Positions 7,634 through 15,307 are shown, counted from the first letter of the stretch. The stretch is 24,364 nt of DNA from JANLSO01 sp031362405 (GCA_031362405.1 JANLSO010000162.1:1-24364); one strand, 5' to 3'. Translations and numbers: made by a program. Notes: a model not told the origin generated them from the letters alone.

Positions 7634-8550
7634 CAGCCCAGATCCGAAACAGGGTGCGAGTCGATCTCGGCCTGCATCTGCAGGAGCCGGGCGATCCGCT
7701 TCTCGGCCGGTGGATGGGTCGAAAACAGGCTCGAGAGCGAGAAGCCACGGGCCACCGCCGGAGCGATGAAAAACGCGTTCATACCCTCTGCGGCGCGCAG
7801 ATCGCGGGTGGGAATCGTGGCGATCGTGCCGGTGATCTTCCCCAGCGCTGATGCGAGCTCAGACGGAGCCCCGGTCATGATCGCGGCGCCGCGGTCGGCC
7901 GCATACTCGCGGTAGCGCGACAGGGCACGCAGCAGTAGGTACGACAGCGCATAGACCACGACCGACGCGACCAGGATGATGAAGAACGCCGCCGCCGTGT
8001 TATCGCGCCCACCGCGTCGGCCCATGCCCCCGTAGAGACCGATGCGGATCAGCAGCCCCGCGACCGTCCCCAAAAATGCCGCGATCGTCATCACGATCAC
8101 GTCGCGGTTGATGATGTGCGACAGCTCGTGGGCAAGGACGCCCTCGAGCTCGGCCGGTGCGAGGTCGCGCATGATGCCGGTCGTCACGCACACCGTCGCG
8201 GTCTTGCGGCTGTGACCCGTCGCGAAGGCGTTCGGCATGTCGGCATTGGCCACCGCGACCTTCGGCTTTGGCGTATCGCTGAGCTGGCAAAGACGGTCGA
8301 TGATCCCGTGCAGTTCCGGGTACTCGTCTGCCTCGACCACGTGGGCACGCATTGAGCGCAGCGCCAGCTTGTCGCTGAACAGAAGCTGGACGACCGCGAA
8401 GACCGCGGCGAGGGCAATCACCACGACGGCGCTTGCGCCGGCGGCGATCACGATCCCCATGAAGACCACGTAGACCAGCCCCAACAGGAACATGGTCATG
8501 CCCATACGGAACGTGAGACCGCGGTCGCGGCCGTACCAGCGACGGCTCAC
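7633..8550 (-). CDS. htpX: HtpX-type membrane zinc metalloprotease
   Basis: M48 family membrane protease for quality control of membrane proteins. Counting from the GTG at 8550 (305 residues), two membrane segments lie near residues 17-58. The zinc motif is H141-E-L-S-H145 within GVLAHELSHIINRD, and the third ligand is E215 in YREYAADRG. Two more hydrophobic stretches lie between them (about 150-172 and 188-208). The STHPPAEKRI ending is typical of HtpX. The GTG is preferred because it overlaps the stop of a leaderless 10-codon leader ORF (GTGA), and MSRRWYGRDRGLT is a plausible N-terminus. An alternative ATG at 8565 adds five residues. pspAB follows directly with a one-base overlap. Confidence 0.9.
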   Translation of the reverse strand: MSRRWYGRDRGLTFRMGMTMFLLGLVYVVFMGIVIAAGASAVVVIALAAVFAVVQLLFSDKLALRSMRAHVVEADEYPELHGIIDRLCQLSDTPKPKVAVANADMPNAFATGHSRKTATVCVTTGIMRDLAPAELEGVLAHELSHIINRDVIVMTIAAFLGTVAGLLIRIGLYGGMGRRGGRDNTAAAFFIILVASVVVYALSYLLLRALSRYREYAADRGAAIMTGAPSELASALGKITGTIATIPTRDLRAAEGMNAFFIAPAVARGFSLSSLFSTHPPAEKRIARLLQMQAEIDSHPVSDLG

Positions 8551-8579
8551 TGCGCCGGACTGCATTCGCGAGGCGTCAT
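8547..8579 (-). CDS. candidate leader peptide upstream of htpX
   Basis: ATG at 8579 lies exactly 7 nt after a TATCAT box (8592-8587 on the minus strand), the geometry of leaderless genes. It encodes ten residues, MTPRECSPAQ. Its TGA overlaps the htpX GTG (GTGA). It could couple translation to htpX or act as an attenuating leader. This is inference from spacing and overlap only; chance is possible. Confidence 0.45.
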   Translation of the reverse strand: MTPRECSPAQ

Positions 8580-8586
8580 CCGCTCG

Positions 8587-8592
8587 ATGATA
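8587..8592 (-). promoter_or_regulatory. htpX: -10 box of the htpX-pspAB transcript
   Basis: The minus strand reads TATCAT followed by 7 nt and an ATG. No clear -35 box is seen. This places the transcription start at or next to the leader ORF start codon. Confidence 0.55.
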
Positions 8593-8647
8593 GACCCTCG
8601 TTCGCTGCCTCCTGCGTGCGCCGCGCGAACGTTTCCCGCACCTTCGG

Positions 8648-8998
8648 TTAAGCGGGCTGAATCGCGACCAGCTCATTTCCCTCGGGGTCGTAGATGTCGA
8701 GCATCAGCGCGCCACCGAGGTCTTGCACGGTGCCCGTGCGTGCCCCGCTGGCCGTGAGGTGAGCCACGAGTGCGGCCATGTCGGGGGTCCGCAGCGTTAC
8801 CGTCGCGCCGCCCTGCTGGGGCGCCACCGCGAGCTCGCCGGACAGGGCGAGCGTCACACCGCCACAGTCGAGCTCGGCCCAGTCGTTGGCCTCGCGTTTC
8901 AGCAGCTCGAGGCCGAGTACGCCCTCGTAGAAGGCGACTGCCCGGTCCATATTGCAGACCTGGTAGAAGACCAGGTCGACCCCGTCGATCAACGCCAT
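8648..8998 (-). CDS. VOC (glyoxalase/bleomycin-resistance fold) protein
   Basis: 116 residues with the two beta-alpha-beta-beta-beta halves of the vicinal oxygen chelate fold. The first half begins with VDLVFYQVCNMDRAVAFYEG and the second contains LMLDIYDPEGNELVAIQP, whose Glu is the usual C-terminal metal ligand. Single-domain members act as dimers in dioxygenase, lyase or binding roles, so substrate and activity cannot be named. A GGAAGG ribosome site lies 7 nt upstream of the ATG. It is 97 nt upstream of htpX on the same strand but htpX appears to have its own promoter. Confidence 0.85.
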   Translation of the reverse strand: MALIDGVDLVFYQVCNMDRAVAFYEGVLGLELLKREANDWAELDCGGVTLALSGELAVAPQQGGATVTLRTPDMAALVAHLTASGARTGTVQDLGGALMLDIYDPEGNELVAIQPA

Positions 8999-9110
8999 CT
9001 CGTGCCTTCCATCAGATGTGCGGGAGGCGCGGCGGCTGCTCCCTTCCCGGCATCGCCCGTATCAACAGGCGGCGGGAGCAGTCTACGGGTCGAGCCGAAC
9101 GCCCGACCTG

Positions 9111-9153
9111 GCCACCCCCCGCCCTCGCGTGGTGCGAGGAGGAGGGGGGTGGC
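9111..9153. terminator. strong GC hairpin downstream of the 9176-9598 gene
   Basis: GCCACCCCCC (9111-9120) pairs perfectly with GGGGGGTGGC (9144-9153), and an inner CTCGC/GCGAG pair extends the stem. It follows the stop at 9176 on the minus strand. There is no T tract. It is the main feature of the 177-nt gap between the two minus-strand genes. Confidence 0.65.
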
Positions 9154-9175
9154 GACCGGTCGGCATGGCGTCGGT

Positions 9176-9598
9176 CTAGGAGACGGCCAGGTTCTGAAGC
9201 CGCCCGACCACACCGTTGTTGTTAGCGCGTGCGGGTCGGCGCAGCGACCGGTGCAGGGCCTCACAAAGTGAGAGCGCCACACGGTAGCCGCCATCGTTCT
9301 CGGCACCGGTCAAAAGCAGCGTGCCCCCGGGGCGACCCGCGAGGGTGCGCACCATGCGACGGGGCTGATCGGCGACGATCACGAGCGGCCGCTCATCTTC
9401 GAGCAGCTCTGAGGTCAGGTCACCCCAGCCGCGATCCTCGGCCCGCAGGTCGAGCATCAGCACGTCTCCGTGCACCGGCGCGTGAGCGTCGGTCGGGCTG
9501 GCCGATGACGCGATGTGGCCGAGCCGACGAACCGTGTCTTCCAGCATCATCCGAGGTGGCCCGTCGGGGCCGAGAACGACAATCTCGAGAGTGTTCAT
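9176..9598 (-). CDS. unknown small protein, possibly receiver-like fold
   Basis: 140 residues, not confidently recognised. The pattern MNTLEIVVLGPDGPPRMMLE, then DVLMLDLRAED, then RPLVIVADQP resembles strands 1, 3 and 4 of a response-regulator receiver. However, the acidic pocket and the Lys before the last helix are not evident, so phosphorylation is doubtful. No DNA-binding domain follows. The C-terminus has a helix ending in an NNN tract. It sits alone between two hairpins, reading toward the VOC gene. The frame is supported by its codon usage and by the absence of a better gene on the other strand. Confidence 0.6.
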   Translation of the reverse strand: MNTLEIVVLGPDGPPRMMLEDTVRRLGHIASSASPTDAHAPVHGDVLMLDLRAEDRGWGDLTSELLEDERPLVIVADQPRRMVRTLAGRPGGTLLLTGAENDGGYRVALSLCEALHRSLRRPARANNNGVVGRLQNLAVS

Positions 9599-9668
9599 GG
9601 TGAAGGTTTACCCCTGATTCACGAAGGCTGTGGCGGCGCGCAGAGAGAGCGCCGCAGGGCGTGTCGTG

Positions 9669-9700
9669 TCCGGCCCCGGGCTTCAGAAGCCCTGGCCGGA
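9669..9700. terminator. hairpin after the secreted protein gene
   Basis: TCCGGCC (9669-9675) pairs with GGCCGGA (9694-9700) and, past a small bulge, GGGCTT pairs with AAGCCC. It lies 11 nt beyond the stop at 9711 on the minus strand. A second stem (9633-9639 with 9649-9655) follows. Neither has a T tract. Confidence 0.55.
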
Positions 9701-9710
9701 AGGGGTCGCC

Positions 9711-10775
9711 CTAACCGGGTCTGAGACCGACGGAGGCGTATCCAACGCGGAGGCCTCCGGGAGCAAATCTCAGTGCTGAAAGCAGGATCCGCACACGCGG
9801 GGGTGCCCACGCGGCGAGAAGGAGGGCAACGGGGATCAGCAGAAGCAGGCCCGTACCAGAGTTGTTGAGAGCCCCGGGAACGAAGTACCCGGCGAGCGTC
9901 TCGAAGAAGTTGCGGTCGCCGCCACCGCCCGGCACCGAGCCGCTGGCGAGCGTCAGCTTGAGGGCGGGTTCGGCGGTCGCCTCGGTCTTTGTGGACAACT
10001 TCGGCGCGGCGGGTTCCGTGGTCAAAGTCGACGGAGGAACCGAGTCCATCGCAGACGGGCGAGAAGAGCCGAACGAGCCCGCGGCGGAGCGTGACGGCGT
10101 ATTCGTGGCGGCCAGGTTCAACGACGGCGCTACAGGCGGGGTTCCGCTCGCGACGTTCGTCTTGTTGGTGGCGGTGGGAAGAATGTCGGGCGCCGTGGGA
10201 ATTGCGGTCGCCGCCGTCACCCTGGCCGGGCCGGCGACTTTCGGGGCGACGGTTTCCACGGTGTTCGCGGGAGTCGAAGGGTGACCGGGGAGGGTGGCGT
10301 CAGAGGTCGGCCGTGCGGGCGTCGTGTTCGCCGGCGCCGTGGCGTCCGGGCGCGCCGCCGGCGTTGCGGGGGCCTGGTCGGGCCCGGTCACTGGTGCATC
10401 GACGACGGTCGCCGCGGGCGTAGTGCCGACGGCGGGAGTCGTGGGAACCTCTGCCGCAGGAGCCGCGGCCGTCGGGTCGCTCGCAGCGGGAACCGTGGAT
10501 GGCGGCGGCGCGGGCCCGGGATTGGTCGTCGCGGGAGTTGCGCTGGTCGAGATCGGAGCCGGCACTTCAGCTGCGGGGGTACCCGCAGGAACCTCGGCGG
10601 CGGGCGGCGCCTCTACTGCGACCGCGGCATCCGACGAAATCTCGCTCGCCGGGACGGCAAATGCCGACCCCGCAAAGGTCGCCACGGCCGTCAATCCAAG
10701 CAGCACCGTCAGGCCCAGGCGCCTCAAAGAGGTCGGGGATCGGTGGAGCGACGATGTTTGGAGCGTTTGGGGCAT
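9711..10775 (-). CDS. secreted, Pro/Ala/Thr-rich surface protein with C-terminal anchor
   Basis: 354 residues. The N-terminus is basic, then GLTVLLGLTAVATFAGSAFA (residues 21-40) forms a Sec signal peptide with a likely cleavage after AFA. Residues 41 to about 280 are a low-complexity Ala, Pro, Thr and Val-rich tract with recurring AAEVP and TPA units and no domain. A hydrophobic segment (GLLLLIPVALLLAAWA) near residue 310 is followed by a basic tail with RVRILL, which fits a membrane anchor. It is probably a cell-wall-spanning stalk or glycosylated surface protein; no sortase motif is seen. It is divergently transcribed from the exonuclease gene. Confidence 0.7.
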   Translation of the reverse strand: MPQTLQTSSLHRSPTSLRRLGLTVLLGLTAVATFAGSAFAVPASEISSDAAVAVEAPPAAEVPAGTPAAEVPAPISTSATPATTNPGPAPPPSTVPAASDPTAAAPAAEVPTTPAVGTTPAATVVDAPVTGPDQAPATPAARPDATAPANTTPARPTSDATLPGHPSTPANTVETVAPKVAGPARVTAATAIPTAPDILPTATNKTNVASGTPPVAPSLNLAATNTPSRSAAGSFGSSRPSAMDSVPPSTLTTEPAAPKLSTKTEATAEPALKLTLASGSVPGGGGDRNFFETLAGYFVPGALNNSGTGLLLLIPVALLLAAWAPPRVRILLSALRFAPGGLRVGYASVGLRPG

Positions 10776-10805
10776 TCGCGACCGGTCGCAGATGAACTCG
10801 GCGGA

Positions 10806-10813
10806 ACTCTATA
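10806..10813 (-). promoter_or_regulatory. -10 region of the secreted protein gene
   Basis: The minus strand reads TATAGAGT, offering TATAGA or TAGAGT as a -10 box. TTCACT lies about 16-18 nt upstream as a possible -35. The untranslated leader would be about 25 nt. This is the main element in the 162-nt divergent gap 10776-10937. Confidence 0.5.
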
Positions 10814-10924
10814 CGCACACCCATGCCGGAGTGAAGGGGCGCGACACAATTAACGTGAGTCGAGCCTCGACCTCGACTTGCGGCCAGGGTCGCGCGTGGT
10901 TCGCGAGACAGCGGAGGCCGCCGT

Positions 10925-10930
10925 TACAGT
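10925..10930 (+). promoter_or_regulatory. -10 box for leaderless exonuclease gene
   Basis: TACAGT, followed by 7 nt and the GTG at 10938. The spacing places transcription start on the start codon and decides between several possible starts. Confidence 0.55.
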
Positions 10931-10937
10931 CGTCGCG

Positions 10938-12875
10938 GTGACCGTACCCGGACAGCTCGATATGGCAATCGAGACACCTCGCCCGTCGGGGTCATCGCCC
11001 GTGCTCTCCGACCGCCTGTGTGCGCTGATTGCCCGTCGCGGCCGGCCGCTCGAAGTCGCGCAGGTGGCCTCGCAGCTGCTCAACCTGCGCCGCTGCCCCG
11101 AGCCGCTTCAGCGCCGCCTGGTTGCGGAGATCGTTTCGGCAGATGCACGGCTGGCGTGGTTCGATCGTGACCTTGTGGGGCTCGCGCCGCCGCGGTGGGA
11201 CGACGCGGGTTTCGCGGGCATCACCTTTTGTGTCGTCGACCTCGAGACGACCGGGGGGCAGCCGGGCAGCTCGAAGGTGACCGAGATCGGTGCGGTTCGG
11301 GTTCGCGGGCTTAAGGTGCAGGAGCGATTCTCGACCCTTGTGGATCCGGGTCGGCCTATCCCGGAGATGATCACCCGGCTCACGGGCATCACCGACGCGA
11401 TGGTCGTCGGTATGCCCGACATCGCCGCCGCCCTCGACGGCTTCGTCGCCTTCGCCGCCGACGATGTGCTCGTCGCCCACAACGCTCCGTTCGACCTGCG
11501 CTTCCTGAACTACGAACGGCGGCGCCTGCTCGGGAGCTACTTCACGCAGCCGTGGCTCGACACGCTGACCCTGTCGCGGCGATTGGTCGGGCGGGGCCTG
11601 TCGCGCCATGACCTCGGTTCGCTCTCCGAATGGGCCGACACGTCGGTTCGGCCGAAGCATCGGGCGCTACCTGACGCCGAGGCGACCGCCGAGATTCTCA
11701 TTCGACTCCTCGGGATGCTTCACGATTCGGGCTGCGAGACGCTCTCGGGGGCCGTCGCCTTCAGCGCCCCGTCAACATCTCGCTACTCCTACAAGCTGGC
11801 GCTCGCGGAGGACCTACCGACGACGACCGGCGTCTACCTGATGCGCGACGGTGCCGGACAGGTGCTCTATGTGGGCAAGGCCCGCAACCTGCGGCGCCGA
11901 GTGCGAGCCTACTTCGGCCCGGGTGGCCGGCACAGTCGCCTGATCGGGCGTGCGCTCGAGCAACTCGAGCGCATCGAGACCCGACCGTGTGGTTCCGAGT
12001 TCGAGGCACTGCTTGCCGAAATCACGCTGCTGCACGAGATGAAGCCGCCATGCAATCGACGCGGCGTTCTCACGACCGGCCACTACCTCACGATCAGTAT
12101 GTCCGAGCGATACCCGCGTCTGTACCTGACGCCGCGGCCGGCGCGAACGGGGGCGCTGACGTTCGGGCCGGTTCGTTCCGAACGCACCCTGCGCCGCGCC
12201 ATCGACATGCTGAATCGGCTCTACGGTCTTCGGTCGTGCCACCCCCTGTGTGGTGCCGACACCGCCGGTGATCGGGCGGCGTGCCACGGGCCCTGCGCAG
12301 GGGGCGATCACGCCGCCTACCGGGTTGGCGTCGATGCGGTTGTCGCATTGCTTTCGGGAGACCGCGCCGGCGGTCTTGCTGAGCTACACGGCCGCCTCGC
12401 CGCCGCGGCCGCGAGCGGTGATTGGGCGCCGGACACCGAAGGGGCGGATGCACTGGAGGCGCTGTTGACCATCCTTGTTGCCCTGTCGCGGGTGCGGTGG
12501 GCGGGTCAGCGTCGGGCGGTCCTTGTGGAGGCCGCCGGCATCGACGGCCGCGCCCGGCTCTTCTGCGTGGCCGACGGCCGGGTCGTCGATCAGGTTGACG
12601 TGGATGAGAGCGACTGGCGACCCGCGGCGCGGCGTCGCATTGACGACCTGCTGTGCCGGCCGCCCGCAGACGGGGCGATGGCGGCCGCGGTGCTGGATGA
12701 GGCGATGATCATCGAGTCGCGACTGCGTACCCGCGGGGAACCCGGCGCGATCCTCATCGACCAGAGCTCCGACCTCGATGGTCTGATTGAGGCGGTCGGT
12801 CGGGGGGTGCTCGTTGCCGTGGCGGAGGGGCGCCGCTCGGCTGAGCGCCGCGCTCGGGACGATCACAACGACTGA
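10938..12875 (+). CDS. DEDD exonuclease / GIY-YIG (UvrC-like) fusion protein
   Basis: 645 residues from the leaderless GTG at 10938; an upstream TTG at 10878 and an ATG at 10962 are alternatives. An N-terminal DnaQ-type 3'-5' exonuclease carries ExoI D101-x-E103 (VVDLETTGG), ExoII with HNAPFD (D186) and ExoIII H241-x4-D246. From about residue 290 a GIY-YIG domain like UvrC/Cho follows: TTTGVYLMR, VLYVGKARNLRRRVRAYFG. The rest is a helical region with Cys-rich spots (SCHPLCGADTAGDR). This fusion is widespread in actinobacteria (Rv2191-like) and is thought to act in nucleotide excision or damage processing; its substrate is not settled. It heads a run with PBP-like, MutY-like and MutT-like genes. 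Confidence 0.9.
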   Translation: MTVPGQLDMAIETPRPSGSSPVLSDRLCALIARRGRPLEVAQVASQLLNLRRCPEPLQRRLVAEIVSADARLAWFDRDLVGLAPPRWDDAGFAGITFCVVDLETTGGQPGSSKVTEIGAVRVRGLKVQERFSTLVDPGRPIPEMITRLTGITDAMVVGMPDIAAALDGFVAFAADDVLVAHNAPFDLRFLNYERRRLLGSYFTQPWLDTLTLSRRLVGRGLSRHDLGSLSEWADTSVRPKHRALPDAEATAEILIRLLGMLHDSGCETLSGAVAFSAPSTSRYSYKLALAEDLPTTTGVYLMRDGAGQVLYVGKARNLRRRVRAYFGPGGRHSRLIGRALEQLERIETRPCGSEFEALLAEITLLHEMKPPCNRRGVLTTGHYLTISMSERYPRLYLTPRPARTGALTFGPVRSERTLRRAIDMLNRLYGLRSCHPLCGADTAGDRAACHGPCAGGDHAAYRVGVDAVVALLSGDRAGGLAELHGRLAAAAASGDWAPDTEGADALEALLTILVALSRVRWAGQRRAVLVEAAGIDGRARLFCVADGRVVDQVDVDESDWRPAARRRIDDLLCRPPADGAMAAAVLDEAMIIESRLRTRGEPGAILIDQSSDLDGLIEAVGRGVLVAVAEGRRSAERRARDDHND

Positions 12876-12888
12876 TCCACCGCGCCCC

Positions 12889-13878
12889 TTGGCGAGGCGG
12901 CTGCGCGCCGGGGCGGTTCTTCACCTGTCGGGTCGTTACGCCTTCGGAGGGCGCATGGCGGCGGCGGGGCTCACCAGCTGGGCCGACCTACGCGGTGCCG
13001 ACCTCGAGCTGGTCGACTCCAGAAGCGACGACGATGAGACGGGGCTGCGTTGTGTCGAGCTGGCCGATCGCTGCGACGTGTTCTTCGGCCCCTATGGCAG
13101 CGGCGCCACTCGCGCGACGGCCCAGGCGCTCGCATCCGCCGGAACGGTCATCTGGAACCACGGAGGCGCGGCGGTCCGGCCGAGCTCCGGGCGGATGATC
13201 GACGTCCTCGCTCCCGCCGAGCGCTACTGGTCGGGGTTGCCGCATGTTCTCACGCACACCCCCGTCGCCATTCTCGCCGCGCCAACCGGATTCGGCCGCG
13301 CGGTCGCGGCGGGTGCGGGTGACGCATTGCGCAGCGCCGGGATCGGCCCGGCGACCATCGAGGTGTTCACGGCCGCAACCGCGCAGGCGGTTGCGGCGCG
13401 CGTCATCGCCCAGGGTGCGCGTGCGATCATCGGCTGCGGCCGGCTCGACGACGACCTCGCGCTCGGCCGCGTGCTTATCGGGTGGGACGGACAGGTCGGC
13501 CTGGTGGCCTGCGGAATAGCCCACTCTCTGACCGAGATCGGTTCCGGCATGGAGGGGTGGATCGGGCCGACCCAGTGGCTCGCCGGCGCGTCGTCAGCGC
13601 CGCCGATCCCGATGCCCGACGGGGCCGACTACCCCTGGGCCCAGGCGATTGCGGCGGGCTTACTGGTCGACCATGCCATCGAGATCGCGGGCACGACCGA
13701 GCCCGACGCCCTCTGGAGCGCGGCGCTCGCTATGGAAACCTCGACCTTCTTCGGCCCGTTTCGGGTCGACGCCAACGGTGCGCAGACGGCCGCCTCGGCG
13801 CGGTTGGTGCGCTGGGAGGCATCGTCGCAGGGGCTCGTGCGACGGCAGGTCTGGCCGAGCGACCCGCGGAGCACATGA
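12889..13878 (+). CDS. type 1 periplasmic-binding-protein-like protein without signal peptide
   Basis: About 329 residues from TTG at 12889, 13 nt past the exonuclease stop. The start is uncertain: TTG codons at 12787 and 12814 are in frame but overlap the upstream gene and add an Arg-rich stretch without a hydrophobic core. The fold is that of branched-chain amino acid binding proteins (Peripla_BP_6): it begins at strand 1 with RAGAVLHLSGRYAFGGRMAA, has DVFFGPYGSGATRA and GTVIWNHGGAAV loops, then the VAILAAPTGFGRAVAAG lobe, and ends with ETSTFFGPFRVDANGAQ as in LivK-type proteins. No signal peptide or lipobox can be reached from any start, so it is probably a cytosolic ligand sensor. No permease or ATPase gene is nearby. 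It overlaps mutY by 4 nt. Confidence 0.75.
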   Translation: MARRLRAGAVLHLSGRYAFGGRMAAAGLTSWADLRGADLELVDSRSDDDETGLRCVELADRCDVFFGPYGSGATRATAQALASAGTVIWNHGGAAVRPSSGRMIDVLAPAERYWSGLPHVLTHTPVAILAAPTGFGRAVAAGAGDALRSAGIGPATIEVFTAATAQAVAARVIAQGARAIIGCGRLDDDLALGRVLIGWDGQVGLVACGIAHSLTEIGSGMEGWIGPTQWLAGASSAPPIPMPDGADYPWAQAIAAGLLVDHAIEIAGTTEPDALWSAALAMETSTFFGPFRVDANGAQTAASARLVRWEASSQGLVRRQVWPSDPRST

Positions 13879-14678
13879 CACACTCCAGTGCCATGGATGA
13901 CGGGTCCCGCCACGAAGATGCACCGGCGCGGTTGGTGGCGTGGTTCGACGCGCAGGGTGCCGACCTTCCGTGGCGCCGCACGCGTAACCGCTACGCCATT
14001 CTCGTTGCCGAGATCCAGCTCCAGGCGACTCCCGTGGCCCGAGTGCTCGAGTATTACGAGCCGTGGATGAGGCGCTGGCCGACCGCCTGCGACCTGGCAA
14101 ACGACTCGCTGGGAGAGGTGCTCGCGGCGTGGCAGGGGCTCGGCTACCCTCGCCGCGCCCGGAATCTGCAGGCCGCGTGCCGCGTTGTGTGTGATTCAGG
14201 TTGGCCGGATCGACTCACCGACCTGCCCGGCGTCGGCCCGTACACGGCCGCCGCGCTGAGATGTTTTGCCGACGAAGACGACGTGCTTCCCGTCGACACC
14301 AACGTCGCTCGAGTGTTGGCCCGCCGCTTCCCGCACGGATGGCCGGGGACCCCCACCGGTCGGTCATGGCATGTCGGTCAAGCGCTGATGGACCTCGGTC
14401 GGCTGTATTGCACCGCGCGGGCGCCGCGCTGCGACGACGGTTGCCCCGTCCGCGTCGGGTGCGCCGCAGCCGACGATGGGCAGGCAATCGAACTCACGCC
14501 GGCGCGGCGTCCCCAAGGCCGGTACGAGGGTTCGATGCGCCAGCGTCGTGGTCGACTGCTGGCGGCCCTCGCGGCCGATGGCGCAACCTCGGCATCCAAT
14601 GATGAGGCGGCCGCGGACAGTTTGGTTCGCGAGGGCCTTGCGCGACGCGACGGCGCGCGACTGGTTCGTGCCGACTGA
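13875..14678 (+). CDS. mutY: MutY-like A/G-specific adenine glycosylase, short form
   Basis: 267 residues from the ATG overlapping the upstream TGA (ATGA); a second ATG at 13893 is possible. It belongs to the HhH-GPD superfamily: LPWRRTRNRYAILVAEIQLQ with catalytic E46, LPGVGPYTAAALRCF helix-hairpin-helix, and D141 in LPVDTNVARVLARRF. Four Cys near the end of the core (C179, C186, C190, C196) should hold a [4Fe-4S] cluster, with spacing C-x6-C-x3-C-x5-C instead of the usual x6-x2-x5. LQAT replaces the common LQQT after the catalytic Glu. The C-terminal Nudix-like domain that reads 8-oxoG in E. coli MutY is absent. It would remove A opposite 8-oxoG, pairing with the adjacent MutT-like gene in the GO system. 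Confidence 0.85.
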   Translation: MTHSSAMDDGSRHEDAPARLVAWFDAQGADLPWRRTRNRYAILVAEIQLQATPVARVLEYYEPWMRRWPTACDLANDSLGEVLAAWQGLGYPRRARNLQAACRVVCDSGWPDRLTDLPGVGPYTAAALRCFADEDDVLPVDTNVARVLARRFPHGWPGTPTGRSWHVGQALMDLGRLYCTARAPRCDDGCPVRVGCAAADDGQAIELTPARRPQGRYEGSMRQRRGRLLAALAADGATSASNDEAAADSLVREGLARRDGARLVRAD

Positions 14679-15301
14679 TGCAGAGGCTCGTGGTCGTCGC
14701 CGCCGTGATCGAGCGCGGGGGGAGAGTGCTCGTCAGCCAACGGGGCCCGTCGAGTGGGCAGCCGGGTCGATGGGAGTTTCCCGGCGGCAAACGCGAGCAG
14801 GGAGAGAGCGACCGCACGGCGCTGCGTCGCGAGCTTGTCGAGGAGTTGGGGATTGATCTCGACGTCGGCCCCCGGATCTGGACAGCCCGCGCCGGACCCC
14901 TCGAGCTGCGGTTCTACCGGTGCCATTGGGTAGCGGGGCTGCGCCCGCGCCCGCTGAGCAGCGTCCAATTCCGATGGGTGCTCACGACGGACCTTCCGAA
15001 CTATGAGTTTCCCCCCGCCGACGCCGGGCTGGTCGCGGCGCTCGCGGCCGGTCGGCTGACCCGTCATCGGGGTCATCCGCGGGGGGCGGGTACAATCCAG
15101 GGCCGATCAACGGAGGTCCCCATGGCGAAGGCCAAGCGCGAGCGTCGCGCGAGCATCAGGAACATGCAGGGTGGCGATGACGCACTTCGCGCACTCGAGC
15201 AGATCGAACGCCAGGAGACCGCAGAGCGGGAAACCTCGCAAGAGTCGCTTCCCCGCGCCTCCGACTCCAACGGGGATGCCTCGCCGCCCGACAAAGACTG
15301 A
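14678..15301 (+). CDS. MutT-like Nudix hydrolase with in-frame C-terminal extension
   Basis: The Nudix domain spans residues 1 to about 128. The Nudix box runs from G37 to I59 with G-x5-E43, R51-E52, E55-E56 and G58-I59, all key residues present; the strand VLVSQRGPSSGQPGRWEFPG is MutT/8-oxo-dGTP type. It would clean the nucleotide pool of oxidised dGTP, complementing the adjacent MutY-like enzyme. The ATG overlaps the mutY stop (TGATG). No stop follows the domain; the frame runs on through a promoter-like and ribosome-site-like stretch into the 59-residue ORF at 15122, giving 207 residues. Whether the long form is made, or mainly two separate products, is open. Confidence 0.82.
   Translation: MQRLVVVAAVIERGGRVLVSQRGPSSGQPGRWEFPGGKREQGESDRTALRRELVEELGIDLDVGPRIWTARAGPLELRFYRCHWVAGLRPRPLSSVQFRWVLTTDLPNYEFPPADAGLVAALAAGRLTRHRGHPRGAGTIQGRSTEVPMAKAKRERRASIRNMQGGDDALRALEQIERQETAERETSQESLPRASDSNGDASPPDKD
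15091..15096 (+). promoter_or_regulatory. -10 box inside the Nudix frame for the 15122 ORF
   Basis: TACAAT lies 25 nt before the ATG at 15122, with GGAGG (15112-15116) 5 nt before that ATG. Together they form a complete promoter and ribosome site set within a coding frame. Confidence 0.6.
15122..15301 (+). CDS. small charged unknown protein, nested in the Nudix frame
   Basis: 59 residues beginning MAKAKRERRASIRNMQGGDD, with a basic N-terminal segment followed by an acidic, Glu/Gln-rich helix and a disordered tail. It has its own TACAAT box and a strong GGAGG ribosome site 5 nt before the ATG. It shares frame and stop with the upstream Nudix ORF. No family is recognised; the pattern suggests an RNA- or DNA-associated small protein but function is not known. 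Its stop lies 6 nt from the convergent phoU stop. Confidence 0.65.
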   Translation: MAKAKRERRASIRNMQGGDDALRALEQIERQETAERETSQESLPRASDSNGDASPPDKD

Positions 15302-15307
15302 CCCCCG

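Noticed and set aside
10281..10853. Arg/Gly-rich plus-strand frames opposite the secreted protein
   Set aside because: They mirror the Ala/Pro/Thr low-complexity tract; the minus frame has a signal peptide and membrane anchor.
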